Numbered from the stretch's first letter, positions 45,998 through 55,548 are shown. The stretch is DNA of 64,000 bases from Pseudoflavonifractor sp. MSJ-37 (GCF_018917965.1 NZ_JAHLPP010000004.1:151471-215470), one strand, 5' to 3'. Numbers and translations: made by a program. The notes: generated by a model from the sequence alone, not told the origin.

Positions 45998-46176
45998 CGC
46001 CGCGCCAGCAGGAATACCTGGCCTATTATTATGGAGAGGGACTCACTATGGCAGAGATCGGGGCACGGCTGGGCGTGCATCCGACCACAGTGTCCCGGAC
46101 CATCAAGCGGGGAGAGGCGCGGCTGCGCCGGTGTCTGCGTTATGGGGCGGCGGCCCTGCTGGAGCAGACGGCCTGA
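45847..46176 (+). CDS. Sigma-70 region 4-like helix-turn-helix protein
   Basis: A 109-aa protein whose C-terminal half reads TPRQQEYLAYYYGEGLTMAEIGARLGVHPTTVSRTIKRGEARLRRC, a sigma region 4 helix-turn-helix. The N-terminal half is short, helical and basic, without region 2, so it is not a full sigma factor; such proteins resemble the sigma-like regulators found in phages and in Clostridia chromosomes. GGAGGAAGAGG precedes the ATG at 45847. Its coding sequence follows on from a zinc-ribbon frame. Confidence 0.82.
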   Translation: MERTRYHRRDDEDYAALVAYSRAVLDGTEHRDRRHERLRRDLLRALREDVTPRQQEYLAYYYGEGLTMAEIGARLGVHPTTVSRTIKRGEARLRRCLRYGAAALLEQTA

Positions 46177-46182
46177 CCGGCA

Positions 46183-46211
46183 TTGCGCCGGGGAGCGGCC
46201 TATGCTATGAT
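46183..46211 (+). promoter_or_regulatory. Promoter of the HAD phosphatase gene
   Basis: TTGCGC (46183-46188), 17-bp spacer, TATGAT (46206-46211). Confidence 0.55.
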
Positions 46212-46249
46212 AGAAGAAACAGAGGAACGACAACAGGAGGGATCCACCT

Positions 46250-46900
46250 ATGGACTATCGCGCAGTCCTCTTCGATTTCGATTTCACCCTGGGCGACGCC
46301 TCGGAGGCGATCGTGGCCGGATTCCAGCACGCCTTCCGGAAGATGGGCCTGCCCGTGCCTGAGCCGGATGCTGTCCGCCGGACCATCGGGCTGGTGCTGG
46401 AGGACGCCTTCACGCTCTTGTCCGGGGATCCGGCGCCGGAGCGCCGGACCCAGTTCCGGGCCTATTTCACGGAGGTGGCGGTGCCCATGCAGATCGAAGG
46501 GACCAGGCTCTTCCCCGGAGCGGTGGAACTGCTGGAGGCCCTGAAAGAGGCGGGGATCCCGGCCGCCATCGTCACTACCAAGCGGGCGGATACCCTGCGG
46601 AGGGTACTGGAGCGGCGGGGCGTGCTGCCTCTGCTGGCCTCCATCACGGGGAGCGAGGACGTCGCAAAGCCCAAGCCAGACCCGGAGGGCCTGCTGGCCG
46701 CCGTGGCGGCCATGGGGATCCCGGCGGAGCGGGCGCTCTTCTGCGGCGACACGGTGATTGACGCGGAGACCGCCCAGCGGGCCGGAGCCTCCTTCGCCGC
46801 CGTCCTGAACGGGACCACCCCGGCGGAGGCTTTCGAGGCATTCCCTCACGCCCACATCGCGCCGGACCTGGCGGAGCTCCGGACGTGGCTGGGGCTGTGA
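46250..46900 (+). CDS. HAD-family hydrolase (phosphoglycolate phosphatase-like)
   Basis: A 216-aa HAD phosphatase. Motif I FDFDFTLGD holds the nucleophile and acid Asp, motif II is IVTTKR, motif III KPKPDPEGL and motif IV CGDTVIDAE. A cap of about 60 residues follows motif I, as in phosphoglycolate phosphatases and beta-phosphoglucomutases; substrate undetermined. CAGGAGGG lies 9 bases before the start. It has its own promoter and terminator, just ahead of the phosphate regulon. Confidence 0.9.
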   Translation: MDYRAVLFDFDFTLGDASEAIVAGFQHAFRKMGLPVPEPDAVRRTIGLVLEDAFTLLSGDPAPERRTQFRAYFTEVAVPMQIEGTRLFPGAVELLEALKEAGIPAAIVTTKRADTLRRVLERRGVLPLLASITGSEDVAKPKPDPEGLLAAVAAMGIPAERALFCGDTVIDAETAQRAGASFAAVLNGTTPAEAFEAFPHAHIAPDLAELRTWLGL

Positions 46901-46928
46901 CTCAAAAAAGACAGATCGGACAGATTGA

Positions 46929-46964
46929 GGGCCTGCTCAAATTGAGCGGGCCCTGTCATTTTGC
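46929..46964 (+). terminator. Terminator of the HAD gene
   Basis: A 12-bp stem with one G-U pair (46929-46940 with 46942-46953 before loop opening), then TGTCATTTTG. Confidence 0.65.
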
Positions 46965-47032
46965 CATCGGCGGACGAAATGCGGACTGAGGAGAGGAAAG
47001 TGTACGCAGTGAGTGGACGAATAAGATGACTG

Positions 47033-47089
47033 CTTTACAAACTCTTTACCGATCCGTGCAGGACGCCTTTACAGAGGATGCGGTATACT
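47033..47089 (+). promoter_or_regulatory. Probable Pho box and promoter of the pst operon
   Basis: CTTTAC(A/C) occurs at 47033, 47044 and 47067: the first two are 11 bp apart and the third 23 bp further. The third ends 10 bp before TATACT (47084-47089), and there is no ordinary -35 box. Spacing of 11 bp and placement next to the -10 are the layout of PhoB/PhoP sites, and phoB is in the same operon. Confidence 0.7.
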
Positions 47090-47146
47090 GACAGCGTTCC
47101 AACGAGGATGATACATCGACAATATACAGATCGGAGAACGAGAAAC

Positions 47147-48019
47147 ATGAAAAGACTGACTTCTATCGCACTGACTGGCATCCTGTCCATCGGCCTTCTG
47201 GCCGGCTGCGGCTCCAATGGTGCCTCCGGCTCCGCAGACGCCTCCAACAGCACCGCCCCCGCCAGCGACGCGCCTTCTGCCGCAGCCAGCCTGAGCGGTG
47301 TGGTCAACACCGACGGCTCCACCTCTATGGAGAAGGTGATGGGCGCTCTGGGCGAGGCTTTCATGGAGGCGGACCCGGACGTGACGGTGGCTTACAGCGG
47401 CACCGGCTCCTCCGCCGGCATCACCGCCGCTATGGACGGCACCGCCGATATCGGCCTGGCCAGCCGCGACCTGAAGGACTCTGAGACCGGGGTCCACGCC
47501 ATCACCGTGGCCAAGGACGGCATCGCGATCATCGTCAACCCGGAGAACCCCGTGGCGGACCTGTCCCTGGAGCAGATCGGCCAGCTCTTCACCGGCGACA
47601 TCACTAACTGGTCCGAGGTGGGCGGCAATGACGGCGAGGTGGTGCCCATCGGCCGTGAGGCCGGCTCCGGTACCCGCGACGGCTTCGAGACCATCACCGA
47701 CACCAAGAACGCCTGCAAGTATACCAACGAGCTGACCTCCACCGGCGAGGTGATCGCCAACGTGGCCTCCAACCCCAACGCCATCGGCTATGCCTCCCTG
47801 TCCGCGCTGGACGACACCGTGAAGGCTGTCACCGTGGGCGGTGTGGCCGCCAGCGAGGACACCGTCCTGGACGGCAGCTACGCGGTCCAGCGTAACTTCA
47901 ACTTCATCATCAGCGACAGCAAGGAGCTCTCCGACGTGGCGCAGGCGTTCGTGGACTTCGCCACCTCCGCCGACGCCTCCGACCTGATCAAGAACGCCGG
48001 CGCTGTGCCTCTGGCCTGA
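47147..48019 (+). CDS. pstS: Phosphate ABC transporter substrate-binding lipoprotein
   Basis: Captures phosphate outside the membrane for PstCAB. The 290-aa protein has a signal peptide with lipobox GLLAGC, a short Ser/Ala/Pro linker, then the phosphate-binding domain: VVNTDGSTSMEKVM, YSGTGSSAGI, IGLASRDLKDSE and GREAGSGTRDGFE, all phosphate-ligand segments of the family. The ATG at 47147 is 10 bases after GGAG. A large stem-loop separates it from pstC. Confidence 0.96.
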   Translation: MKRLTSIALTGILSIGLLAGCGSNGASGSADASNSTAPASDAPSAAASLSGVVNTDGSTSMEKVMGALGEAFMEADPDVTVAYSGTGSSAGITAAMDGTADIGLASRDLKDSETGVHAITVAKDGIAIIVNPENPVADLSLEQIGQLFTGDITNWSEVGGNDGEVVPIGREAGSGTRDGFETITDTKNACKYTNELTSTGEVIANVASNPNAIGYASLSALDDTVKAVTVGGVAASEDTVLDGSYAVQRNFNFIISDSKELSDVAQAFVDFATSADASDLIKNAGAVPLA

Positions 48020-48055
48020 TCCCTCTCTCCCGATGCAGTCCCCTCTTTGACCGAA

Positions 48056-48108
48056 GAGCGCCCTCGGGGCGGCGGAGCGACGTGTGCCGCCGCCGTCCGG
48101 GGGCGCTC
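48056..48108 (+). other. Stem-loop between pstS and pstC
   Basis: GAGCGCCC pairs with GGGCGCTC, continuing inward through CGG/CCG to GGCGGCGG/CCGCCGCC. There is no T run. It probably stabilises the pstS end of the mRNA or stops part of the transcripts, so that more PstS than membrane subunit is made. Confidence 0.65.
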
Positions 48109-48125
48109 CCATAGAAGGAGCGATC

Positions 48126-49094
48126 ATGACTTCCAACGATAGAAAGGTGGGACCTATTCCCATGGATGCCTCTCTGCCCGGCCTGAAGCCCACGGCGAAG
48201 CCCGCCGCCCAGGCCATGCGTACCAGCCCCAAGCGGGCCGTGGAGCGGGGGATGCAGGCCGTGTTCCTGCTGTGCGGCCTCATCTCCATCGGCTTCGTCC
48301 TCTTCATCAGCGTCTATCTGATCCTCTCCGGCATCCCCGCCATCGCCCAGATCGGCCCGACGAAGTTCCTCTTCGGGACCACTTGGGCCTCTACGGCGGC
48401 GGAGCCTCAGTTCGGGATCCTGCCCTTCATCCTCACGTCGATCTACGGCACCGCAGGCGCCATCCTGATCGGCGTGCCGGTGGGCTTCCTGACCGCCGTG
48501 TTCCTGGCCAAGGCGGCGCCGCCCCGTCTGGCGGCGGTGGTCCGCCCCGCCATCGAGCTGCTGGCGGGCATCCCCTCCGTGGTGTATGGCCTGATCGGCA
48601 TGATGGTGCTGGTCCCCGCCGTGCGGGAGCTCTTCCACCTGCCGGACGGCGCCAGCTTGTTCTGCGCTATCCTGGTGCTGGCGGTGATGATCCTGCCCTC
48701 CATCGTCTCCGTATCCGAGACCGCCCTCCAGGCAGTGCCGCGGGAGTATGAGGAGGCCAGCCTGGCACTGGGCGCCACCGAGATCGAGACCTATTTCCGG
48801 GTGTCCGTCCCCGCCGCCAAGAGCGGCATCGCGGCCTCCATCGTCATGGGCATCGGCCGGGCCATCGGAGAGGCCATGGCCGTCATCATGGTGGCCGGCA
48901 ACGTAGCCAATATGCCCTCGCTCTTCTCCTCTGTCCGCTTCCTGACCACCGCCGTGGCCAGTGAGATGAGCTATGCCGCCGTGGGCTCCCTCCAGCAGCA
49001 GGCCCTCTTCTCCATCGCTCTGGTGCTGTTCCTCTTCATCATGCTGATCAATGTGATCCTGAACAGCCTGCTGAAGCGGGGCGGGGACGACTGA
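48126..49094 (+). CDS. pstC: Phosphate ABC transporter permease
   Basis: A 322-aa inner-membrane subunit with six membrane segments. After a cytoplasmic N-terminal tail it has the first segment at about 45-68, IYGTAGAILIGVPVGFLTAVFLAK, ELLAGIPSVVYGLIG, and the ATPase-contact loop EASLALGATEIETYFRVSVPAAKSGI. ATG at 48126 has AGAAGGAG upstream. Confidence 0.96.
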   Translation: MTSNDRKVGPIPMDASLPGLKPTAKPAAQAMRTSPKRAVERGMQAVFLLCGLISIGFVLFISVYLILSGIPAIAQIGPTKFLFGTTWASTAAEPQFGILPFILTSIYGTAGAILIGVPVGFLTAVFLAKAAPPRLAAVVRPAIELLAGIPSVVYGLIGMMVLVPAVRELFHLPDGASLFCAILVLAVMILPSIVSVSETALQAVPREYEEASLALGATEIETYFRVSVPAAKSGIAASIVMGIGRAIGEAMAVIMVAGNVANMPSLFSSVRFLTTAVASEMSYAAVGSLQQQALFSIALVLFLFIMLINVILNSLLKRGGDD

Positions 49095-49119
49095 CCGTAG
49101 AAAAGGAATGATACATACC

Positions 49120-49983
49120 ATGGGAACACAGACGCTTTCCGGCTCCCGCCGGGCCTATGACCGCATCCTCCGGGCGCTCCTCTATCTGAGCGCCCTCCTG
49201 ACCTGTGCCCTGCTCCTGTTCATCATCGGGTACATCTTCATCAAGGGCCTGCCCCATGTGACTTGGGAGCTCCTGAGCACCAAGCCCAGCTACATCAAGG
49301 ACAGCATCGGTATCCTGCCCAACATCGTGAACACGGTGTTCATCGTGGCGGTGACGCTGGTGATCACCCTGCCCCTGGGCGTGGGCGCGGCGGTGTACCT
49401 GACTGAATACGCGCAGAACCGGAGGCTAGTGGCCGCCATCGAATTCGCCACGGAGACCCTGACCGGCATCCCGTCCATTATCTTCGGCCTGGTGGGCATG
49501 CTCTTCTTCTGCAACTTCCTCTCTCTCGGGAAATCCCTGCTGGCCGGAGCGCTGACGCTGGTGATCATGACCCTGCCCACCATCATCCGCACCACGCAGG
49601 AGTCCCTCAAGACCGTGCCGCAGAGCTACCGGGAGGGGGCCCTGGGCCTGGGTTCCGGCAAATGGCACATGATCCGCACCATCGTCCTGCCCGCGTCGAT
49701 CGACGGCATCGTCACCGGCTGTATCCTGGCGGTGGGCCGGATCGTGGGCGAATCGGCCGCCCTGCTCTTCACCGCCGGCATGGGCATGACGCTGAACGAT
49801 CTCTTCACCGCCAACGGCTTCCTGCACAGCTCCGGCGCGACTCTGACCGTGGCGCTGTATGTGTACGCCAAGGAGCGGGCGGAGTTCGACGTAGCCTTCG
49901 GCATCGCCGCGATCCTCATGCTGCTGACCCTTGTGATAAACCTGGCCGCCAAGCTGGTGGGACGCCGGCTCCGCCAGAACTGA
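49120..49983 (+). CDS. pstA: Phosphate ABC transporter permease
   Basis: The second permease subunit, 287 aa, six membrane segments. Family segments are [31 protein letters not shown] and the EAA loop [24 protein letters not shown]. The ATG at 49120 is used with AAAAGGA 12 bases upstream; ATG 49108 directly abuts that site. It is 25 bases after pstC. Confidence 0.95.
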   Translation: MGTQTLSGSRRAYDRILRALLYLSALLTCALLLFIIGYIFIKGLPHVTWELLSTKPSYIKDSIGILPNIVNTVFIVAVTLVITLPLGVGAAVYLTEYAQNRRLVAAIEFATETLTGIPSIIFGLVGMLFFCNFLSLGKSLLAGALTLVIMTLPTIIRTTQESLKTVPQSYREGALGLGSGKWHMIRTIVLPASIDGIVTGCILAVGRIVGESAALLFTAGMGMTLNDLFTANGFLHSSGATLTVALYVYAKERAEFDVAFGIAAILMLLTLVINLAAKLVGRRLRQN

Positions 49984-49997
49984 AGGAGAAAACGACT

Positions 49998-50789
49998 ATG
50001 ACAGATATGGATGATCTGCGGGAGGACCGCCAGGGGAGCGCGGTCCTGTCCGCCCAGAAGCTGAACCTCTACTACGGCGCCGCCCACGCCCTGAAGGACG
50101 TGGACATCGATATCCAGGAGAAGCGGGTCACCGCCCTGATCGGCCCCTCCGGATGCGGCAAGTCCACCTTCCTCAAGACCCTGGACCGGATGAACGACTT
50201 GGTCCCCGGCGTGCGGATCGAGGGCACCGTCTCCTACCGGGGACAGGACATCTACGCGCCTTCGGTGGACGTGACCTGGCTCCGCCGGCAGATCGGCATG
50301 GTGTTCCAGAAGCCAAACCCCTTCCCCATGTCGATCTACGACAACATCGCCTATGGTCCCCGGACCCACGGCATCCGGAACAAGAGTCAGCTGGACGACA
50401 TCGTGGAGCAGTCCCTCCGGGGCGCGGCGATCTGGGACGAGGTGAAGGACCGGCTGAAAAAGTCCGCCCTGGGCCTCTCCGGCGGCCAGCAGCAGAGGAT
50501 CTGCATCGCCCGGGCCCTGGCCGTGGAGCCCGACGTCCTGCTGATGGACGAAGCCACTTCCGCGCTGGACCCCATCTCCACCTCGAAGATCGAGGATCTG
50601 ATCTCCGACCTGAAGAGCAGATACACGATCGTGATCGTGACCCACAATATGCAGCAGGCCACCCGGATCTCCGACCAGTGCGCCTTCTTCCTGTTGGGCG
50701 AGCTGATCGAGTACGGCAACACGACCGACCTCTTCTCCGTCCCCAAGGACAAGCGGACGGAGGACTATATCACCGGCCGGTTCGGATGA
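49998..50789 (+). CDS. pstB: Phosphate ABC transporter ATPase
   Basis: A 263-aa ATPase that powers PstCA. Walker [11 protein letters not shown]-loop [14 protein letters not shown], signature LSGGQQQR, Walker [14 protein letters not shown] and the H-loop VTHNMQQA are all intact. The ATG at 49998 has AAGGAG; the frame is open further upstream inside pstA but without a site. Fourteen bases follow pstA. Confidence 0.97.
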   Translation: MTDMDDLREDRQGSAVLSAQKLNLYYGAAHALKDVDIDIQEKRVTALIGPSGCGKSTFLKTLDRMNDLVPGVRIEGTVSYRGQDIYAPSVDVTWLRRQIGMVFQKPNPFPMSIYDNIAYGPRTHGIRNKSQLDDIVEQSLRGAAIWDEVKDRLKKSALGLSGGQQQRICIARALAVEPDVLLMDEATSALDPISTSKIEDLISDLKSRYTIVIVTHNMQQATRISDQCAFFLLGELIEYGNTTDLFSVPKDKRTEDYITGRFG

Positions 50790-50852
50790 TGGGCGGTTTG
50801 CCCTTGCGGAACGGCCGCTGAGCCGTCATAATAGACAGGAGGGAACACGAAC

Positions 50853-51494
50853 ATGCGCAAGACGTTCGACGCCGAGCTCCAGGAGCTGGGCGCGGAGATG
50901 ATCGATATGGCCGCCGCGGCCGAGGACGCGATCGATCTGGTGACGGCCTCTCTGGCCGCTCCGGACGACCGGCAGGCCCGGGAGGCCACGGCCATGACTC
51001 AGAACATGGACCAGAACGAGCGGGAGATCGAGAACCGCTGTCTCCGGCTCCTGCTCCAGCAGCAGCCGGTGGCCCGGGACCTGCGGACGATCTCCGCCGC
51101 ACTGAAGATGGTGACGGACCTCCAGCGGATCGGAGACCAATGCGCCAACATCGCGGAGATCTCCCTGCTCCTGGCCAGGGAGGGCCCGGTGCCCGACCAC
51201 ATCCGGGAGATGAGCCGGAAGGCATCCTCCATGGTCAAGCGGGCCATCTTCGCCTATGCCAACCGGGAGGAGGGCGCCGCCCATGAGGTCATCGGCATGG
51301 ATGACGCGGTGGACGCGCTTTTCCGGGAGGTCAAGGGAGAACTGGTCACGCTGATCCGGGAGGACCGGGAGAGCGCCGACCGGGCCATCGACCTGATCAT
51401 CATCGCCAAGTACCTGGAGCGGATCGCGGACCACGCGGTCAACATCGCCCAGTGGGCGATTTACTGCGTCACCGGCAGCATCGAGCCGGTCTGA
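50853..51494 (+). CDS. phoU: Phosphate transport regulator
   Basis: A 213-aa all-helical protein of two three-helix bundles, each with a metal-cluster motif (E/DxxxD): DLQRIGDQCANIAE and KYLERIADHAVNIAQ. It links the transporter to the PhoR kinase and lowers signalling when phosphate is ample. ACAGGAGGG precedes the start. Placed between pstB and phoB. Confidence 0.95.
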   Translation: MRKTFDAELQELGAEMIDMAAAAEDAIDLVTASLAAPDDRQAREATAMTQNMDQNEREIENRCLRLLLQQQPVARDLRTISAALKMVTDLQRIGDQCANIAEISLLLAREGPVPDHIREMSRKASSMVKRAIFAYANREEGAAHEVIGMDDAVDALFREVKGELVTLIREDRESADRAIDLIIIAKYLERIADHAVNIAQWAIYCVTGSIEPV

Positions 51495-51525
51495 GCGCTG
51501 ATACGAAGAGGGAGGCATTCCATCC

Positions 51526-52200
51526 ATGTCCGCCAATGCAGATATGATCGTGGTCGTCGAGGACGACAGCAGTATCCGGGAGATGCTGCGCTACTATTTC
51601 CAGTCCACCGGGAGCGAAGTCCGGGCCTATGAGAGCGGAGAGGAGTTCTTCGCGGGCGAGCAGGGACGCTCCGCCCCGTCGATCTATCTGCTGGACATCA
51701 TGCTGCCGGGCATGGATGGGCTGGAGATCCTCCGCCGCCTGCGGGGGAGCCGCACCACGGCCGACGTGCCGGCGATCATGCTCACCGCCCGGACGGCGGA
51801 GATGGACCGGGTGACCGGTCTGGAGAGCGGCGCGGACGACTATGTGGTCAAGCCCTTCGGACTCATGGAGCTCCAGGCCCGGATCAAGGCGGTGCTCCGC
51901 CGGACCCGGCGGGAGTCCCCAGTCCTCCGGTGCGGGGATCTGGAGATCGACACCGCCGCCCGGATCGTGCGGAAGAGCGGGGAGCAGGTGGAGCTGACCT
52001 ACAAGGAGTTCGAGCTCCTGCGTCTGCTGGCGCTCCACCGGGGGGCGGTGCTGAGCCGGGACGAGATCCTGCGGGCAGTGTGGGACTACGACTTCACCGG
52101 GGAGACCCGCACGGTGGATATGCATATCAAGGCCCTGCGGCAGAAGCTGGGGGACGACGTGATCGCCACGGTCCGGGGCGTGGGCTATAAGATGAACTGA
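51526..52200 (+). CDS. phoB: Phosphate regulon response regulator
   Basis: A 224-aa OmpR/PhoB-type regulator. Receiver domain (1-120): acidic pair VVVEDDSS, phospho-acceptor Asp in LLDIMLPGMDG, Thr in MLTART and Lys in VVKPFG. The C-terminal winged helix (about 130-224) has the recognition segment RTVDMHIKALRQKLGDD. It should bind the CTTTACA repeats before pstS. Named phoP in Bacillus. Confidence 0.94.
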   Translation: MSANADMIVVVEDDSSIREMLRYYFQSTGSEVRAYESGEEFFAGEQGRSAPSIYLLDIMLPGMDGLEILRRLRGSRTTADVPAIMLTARTAEMDRVTGLESGADDYVVKPFGLMELQARIKAVLRRTRRESPVLRCGDLEIDTAARIVRKSGEQVELTYKEFELLRLLALHRGAVLSRDEILRAVWDYDFTGETRTVDMHIKALRQKLGDDVIATVRGVGYKMN

Positions 52201-52212
52201 GGAGGCGGGGAG

Positions 52213-53949
52213 ATGAAGCGACGGCTCATCCTTTCTACACTATGTATCGTGCTGGCGGCCCTGCTGGTCTCCAACGGCCTGGGATGCTGGCTCCTGTTCC
52301 GGGAGGAGCGGGCGGATGCCTCGGAGAACCTGCGGGAGCTCCTGATCCTGATGGACAGCGAGAGCCAGATCACCGACCCGGAGAGCGCCGCAGAACAATT
52401 TCGGCAGGCGGCCCCGGACAAACGGCTCACCATCATCACCTCCGAGGGAAGGGTGCTGGTGGACACCAAAGCCGATGCGCAGGAACTGGAGGACCACGCC
52501 GGCCGGCCGGAGGTGATCACAGCCCGGTCCTCCGGGTGGGGCGAGGACGTGCGCGCTTCGGACACCGTGGGAGTGCCCATGCTGTATGTGGCCAGGCGCT
52601 TCACCGACGGCATGATCGGCCGGGCGTCGGTGCCGTTGTCCTCCATCGACGAGCTGGTCTGGCAGAACGCCGCCGGGCTCCTGGCCGCCTCGCTGGTGGG
52701 CCTGGCGCTGGCGCTGGCCCTGTCCCGGCGGATGGCCCGCCGGGTGTTGGAACCCCTGGCCGCCGTGGGCAACGCCCTCACCGGCGCGATCTCCGGGGCC
52801 TCCACCAGCTCGCTGGACGTGTTCCGGGGAGACGATGAGCTCCGGCCGATCCTGCGGTATATCGACACGCTGGTGGAACAGCTGAGCGCGTCGATCCAGA
52901 ACCTGACGACCGAGCGCAACAAGGTATCGCTGATCCTGGACTGCATGGACGAGGGGCTCCTCCTGCTGGACGAGCAGGGGAGCCTGCTGGCCAGCAACCG
53001 GGCGGCCCGGAGCCTCTTCGGCGTGCCGGAGGACTCCAAGGACGCCGCCGGGCTCCTGGTCCTCACCCGGAGCCGCCGCCTGAGGGAGGCGGCAGCGGAG
53101 TGCCACCGAGAGAAGAACGCCGTCCTCATGGACGTGGACGACCTGCCGGAGCAGGGCAGGAGCCTGCGCTTTTTCCTGTCACCGGTATCCAGTCATCAGT
53201 ACGCCGGGCAGAACGTAGGCACCTCGGTGCTGATCTCCGACGTGACGGAGCTGAAGCGGGCGGAACAGATCCGGGCGGATTTCACCGCCAACGTGTCTCA
53301 CGAGCTCAAGACCCCCCTGACCTCCATCAAGGGGTTCAGCGATATGCTGGCCTCCGGCATGGTGGCCTCTCCGGAGGACCAAAAGCGGTTCGCCGCACTG
53401 ATCAGCGTGGAGGTGGACCGGCTGATCGACCTGATCAACGACATCCTGGAGCTCTCCAGGCTGGAGTCTGTGACCATGGAACAGGACGGGGGCGCCGCAT
53501 CGGTGCTGGCCGCTGTCCGGGAGACGGCAGAGCTGTTGGACCTGAAGGCCCAGGAGAACGGCGTGACCATCCATGTGGAAGGGACTGAGTGCCGGGCGGC
53601 CATCCCGGAGGACCGGCTCAAAGAGGTGATCCTCAATCTGATGGAGAACGGCATCAAGTACAACCGTCCCGGCGGCATGCTCACCGTCACGGTGGAGCCT
53701 GCGGGCGAGGAGGCGGTGATCACCGTGTCCGACACCGGCATCGGCATCCCGGAGGAGGCCCAGAAGCGGGTGTTCGAGCGGTTCTACCGGGTGGACAAGG
53801 GCCGTTCCCGGAAGGCGGGCGGTACCGGGCTGGGCCTGGCCATCGTGAAGCACATCGTGGCCCTGTACCACGGCACCATCCGGCTCACCAGCAAGCTGGA
53901 TGAGGGATCCACCTTCCGTGTCAGCCTTCCGTTGGCAAAGACGAGATGA
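52213..53949 (+). CDS. phoR: Phosphate regulon sensor histidine kinase
   Basis: A 578-aa membrane kinase: first membrane segment at about 5-28, an extracytoplasmic domain of about 120 residues, second segment at about 155-175, a HAMP-like linker, a PAS-type domain (DCMDEGLLLLDEQGSLLASN), then the kinase core with H box FTANVSHELKTPLTSIKG, N box NLMENGIKYN, G1 DTGIGIPEE and G2 GGTGLGLAIVK. It begins 12 bases after phoB. A T-tailed terminator ends the operon. Confidence 0.94.
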   Translation: MKRRLILSTLCIVLAALLVSNGLGCWLLFREERADASENLRELLILMDSESQITDPESAAEQFRQAAPDKRLTIITSEGRVLVDTKADAQELEDHAGRPEVITARSSGWGEDVRASDTVGVPMLYVARRFTDGMIGRASVPLSSIDELVWQNAAGLLAASLVGLALALALSRRMARRVLEPLAAVGNALTGAISGASTSSLDVFRGDDELRPILRYIDTLVEQLSASIQNLTTERNKVSLILDCMDEGLLLLDEQGSLLASNRAARSLFGVPEDSKDAAGLLVLTRSRRLREAAAECHREKNAVLMDVDDLPEQGRSLRFFLSPVSSHQYAGQNVGTSVLISDVTELKRAEQIRADFTANVSHELKTPLTSIKGFSDMLASGMVASPEDQKRFAALISVEVDRLIDLINDILELSRLESVTMEQDGGAASVLAAVRETAELLDLKAQENGVTIHVEGTECRAAIPEDRLKEVILNLMENGIKYNRPGGMLTVTVEPAGEEAVITVSDTGIGIPEEAQKRVFERFYRVDKGRSRKAGGTGLGLAIVKHIVALYHGTIRLTSKLDEGSTFRVSLPLAKTR

Positions 53950-53955
53950 AAGAGA

Positions 53956-54000
53956 ACGCTCCCGCCGGACTCTGAAAAGGAGTCCGGCGGGAGCGTTTTG
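53956..54000 (+). terminator. Terminator of the pst-pho operon
   Basis: A perfect 17-bp stem (53956-53972 with 53980-53996), 7-base loop, then TTTTG. Confidence 0.9.
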
Positions 54001-54021
54001 CCTATGGAGAAGGGGGAACGG

Positions 54022-55377
54022 TCAGGCGTCCAGGTCGGCGCGCTCCTTGGCCTCTTCCTCAGCGGTCTTGTTGGGAGCGATGAGGTTGAGGATGAAGGAC
54101 ACGATGCCGGCTACCACCACAGGGCTGGTCAGCAGGGTCTGGGCCAGACTGGGGAAGTTTTCCAGAGCGGGGGTGCCGGCCAGCGTGGACAGGCCCATGC
54201 CTAGGGCGATGGAGACGCCTACGATGGTGCTGTCACGGGCGGTGAGGGGCTTGACGGTCAGGAGCTTCAGACCGGTCAGTGTGATCATGCCGAACACGAT
54301 CAGAGTACCGCCTCCGATGACGGGGGAGGGCAGGGTGGACATGAGGGCGCTGAACTTGGGGATCACGCCAAAGGCCAGCATGATACCGGCGGCGATGGTC
54401 ATCACCCGGCGGCTGACGATCTTGGTCATGGACACGATGCCCACGTTTTGGCTGTAAGAGGACACCACGGGGACACCGAACACGGCGCCCACCAGGGTGG
54501 CGAGGCCGGAGGCTAGGACGCCGCCGGTGAGTTCCTTGCCGGAGGGCTCACGGTCATAGCCGCCCACGGTGGTGCCGCTCATGTCGCCCACGGCCTGGAT
54601 CACGTTGACCACCGTGATCAGCACGATGGGGAGGACCATGGAGAGGTCGAACACAGGTATGCCGAAGTAGAAGGGCTTTGGCAGCGCGATCCAATTGGCA
54701 GAGGCCACGCCGTCGAAGCTGACCATGCCCAGAGCCAGCGCGATCACATAGCCCACGGCGGAGCCCAGCAGGATGGAGGCCATTTTGACCACGCCCTTGC
54801 CCAACAGGTTGAAGAGCAGGACTGCGGCCAGCGTCAGGAAGGCCACCAGCCAGTTCTGGAGAGCGCCGTAGCTGGGAGAGCTGGCACCACCGGCCATGTA
54901 CTTCAGAGCGATGGGGTACAGGGACAGGCCGATGGACAGGATGATGGTGCCAGTGACGATAGAGGGGAAGAACTTATGCAGCTTGCCTACGCAGAGGCCA
55001 AGCACCATGGACAGGACACCGCAGAGGACCTGGGCGCCGAACACGCCGGGCAGACCATACTGGGCGGCGATAGGGGTGAACACGGGGACACAGGTGAAGC
55101 CCGCACAGAAGATGATGGGCAACCGGGAGCCCACCGGGCCCAGCGGGAAGAGCTGGATCAGGGTGGCGAAGGCGGACATCATCAGGGAATACTGGATCAT
55201 CAGGGTCTTGGTCGCCGGGTCGGCTCCAGCGGCTCCGGCGATGACGATGGGGACGGTGATGGTCCCCAGGAACATCGCCATGATGTGCTGGAGGGAGATC
55301 GGAAGGGCTTTGCGGATAGGCGGATCGCTTTCATAGACGTACAGGGAGCGGCTCGTCTCCTTTGGTACTTGTGCCAT
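54022..55377 (-). CDS. Xanthine/uracil permease (NCS2 family)
   Basis: A 451-aa nucleobase transporter with about 12-14 membrane segments. Family marks are the N-terminal QHIMAMFLGTITVPIVIAG stretch, the conserved QAVGDMSGTT region and SYSQNVGIVSMTKIVSRRV. The sequence is nearer to xanthine/purine permeases than to UraA, but the substrate cannot be fixed by eye. It stands alone behind a strong promoter with an 80-base leader that holds only a small hairpin. Confidence 0.92.
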   Translation of the reverse strand: MAQVPKETSRSLYVYESDPPIRKALPISLQHIMAMFLGTITVPIVIAGAAGADPATKTLMIQYSLMMSAFATLIQLFPLGPVGSRLPIIFCAGFTCVPVFTPIAAQYGLPGVFGAQVLCGVLSMVLGLCVGKLHKFFPSIVTGTIILSIGLSLYPIALKYMAGGASSPSYGALQNWLVAFLTLAAVLLFNLLGKGVVKMASILLGSAVGYVIALALGMVSFDGVASANWIALPKPFYFGIPVFDLSMVLPIVLITVVNVIQAVGDMSGTTVGGYDREPSGKELTGGVLASGLATLVGAVFGVPVVSSYSQNVGIVSMTKIVSRRVMTIAAGIMLAFGVIPKFSALMSTLPSPVIGGGTLIVFGMITLTGLKLLTVKPLTARDSTIVGVSIALGMGLSTLAGTPALENFPSLAQTLLTSPVVVAGIVSFILNLIAPNKTAEEEAKERADLDA

Positions 55378-55459
55378 GGTGGGTTTCTCCTCTCTTTATT
55401 ATCCTTCTTCAATTCGCTCTGGATCTTGGCGACGGTGGATCGCCAAAATTCATATAGTT

Positions 55460-55488
55460 ATTATATGACAGAAAGAAATAGAGGTCAA
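55460..55488 (-). promoter_or_regulatory. Promoter of the permease gene
   Basis: Minus strand TTGACC (55483-55488), 17-bp spacer, TATAAT (55460-55465). Confidence 0.85.
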
Positions 55489-55548
55489 GTTATACAATGA
55501 AATTTCAAATACGAAAAGGATGAAAAGCAAAAAAATGGGAAAATGGGC

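Noticed and set aside
55378..55460. Purine riboswitch before the nucleobase permease
   Set aside because: The leader is about 80 bases with one small hairpin and lacks the conserved three-way-junction core and loop-loop sequences.
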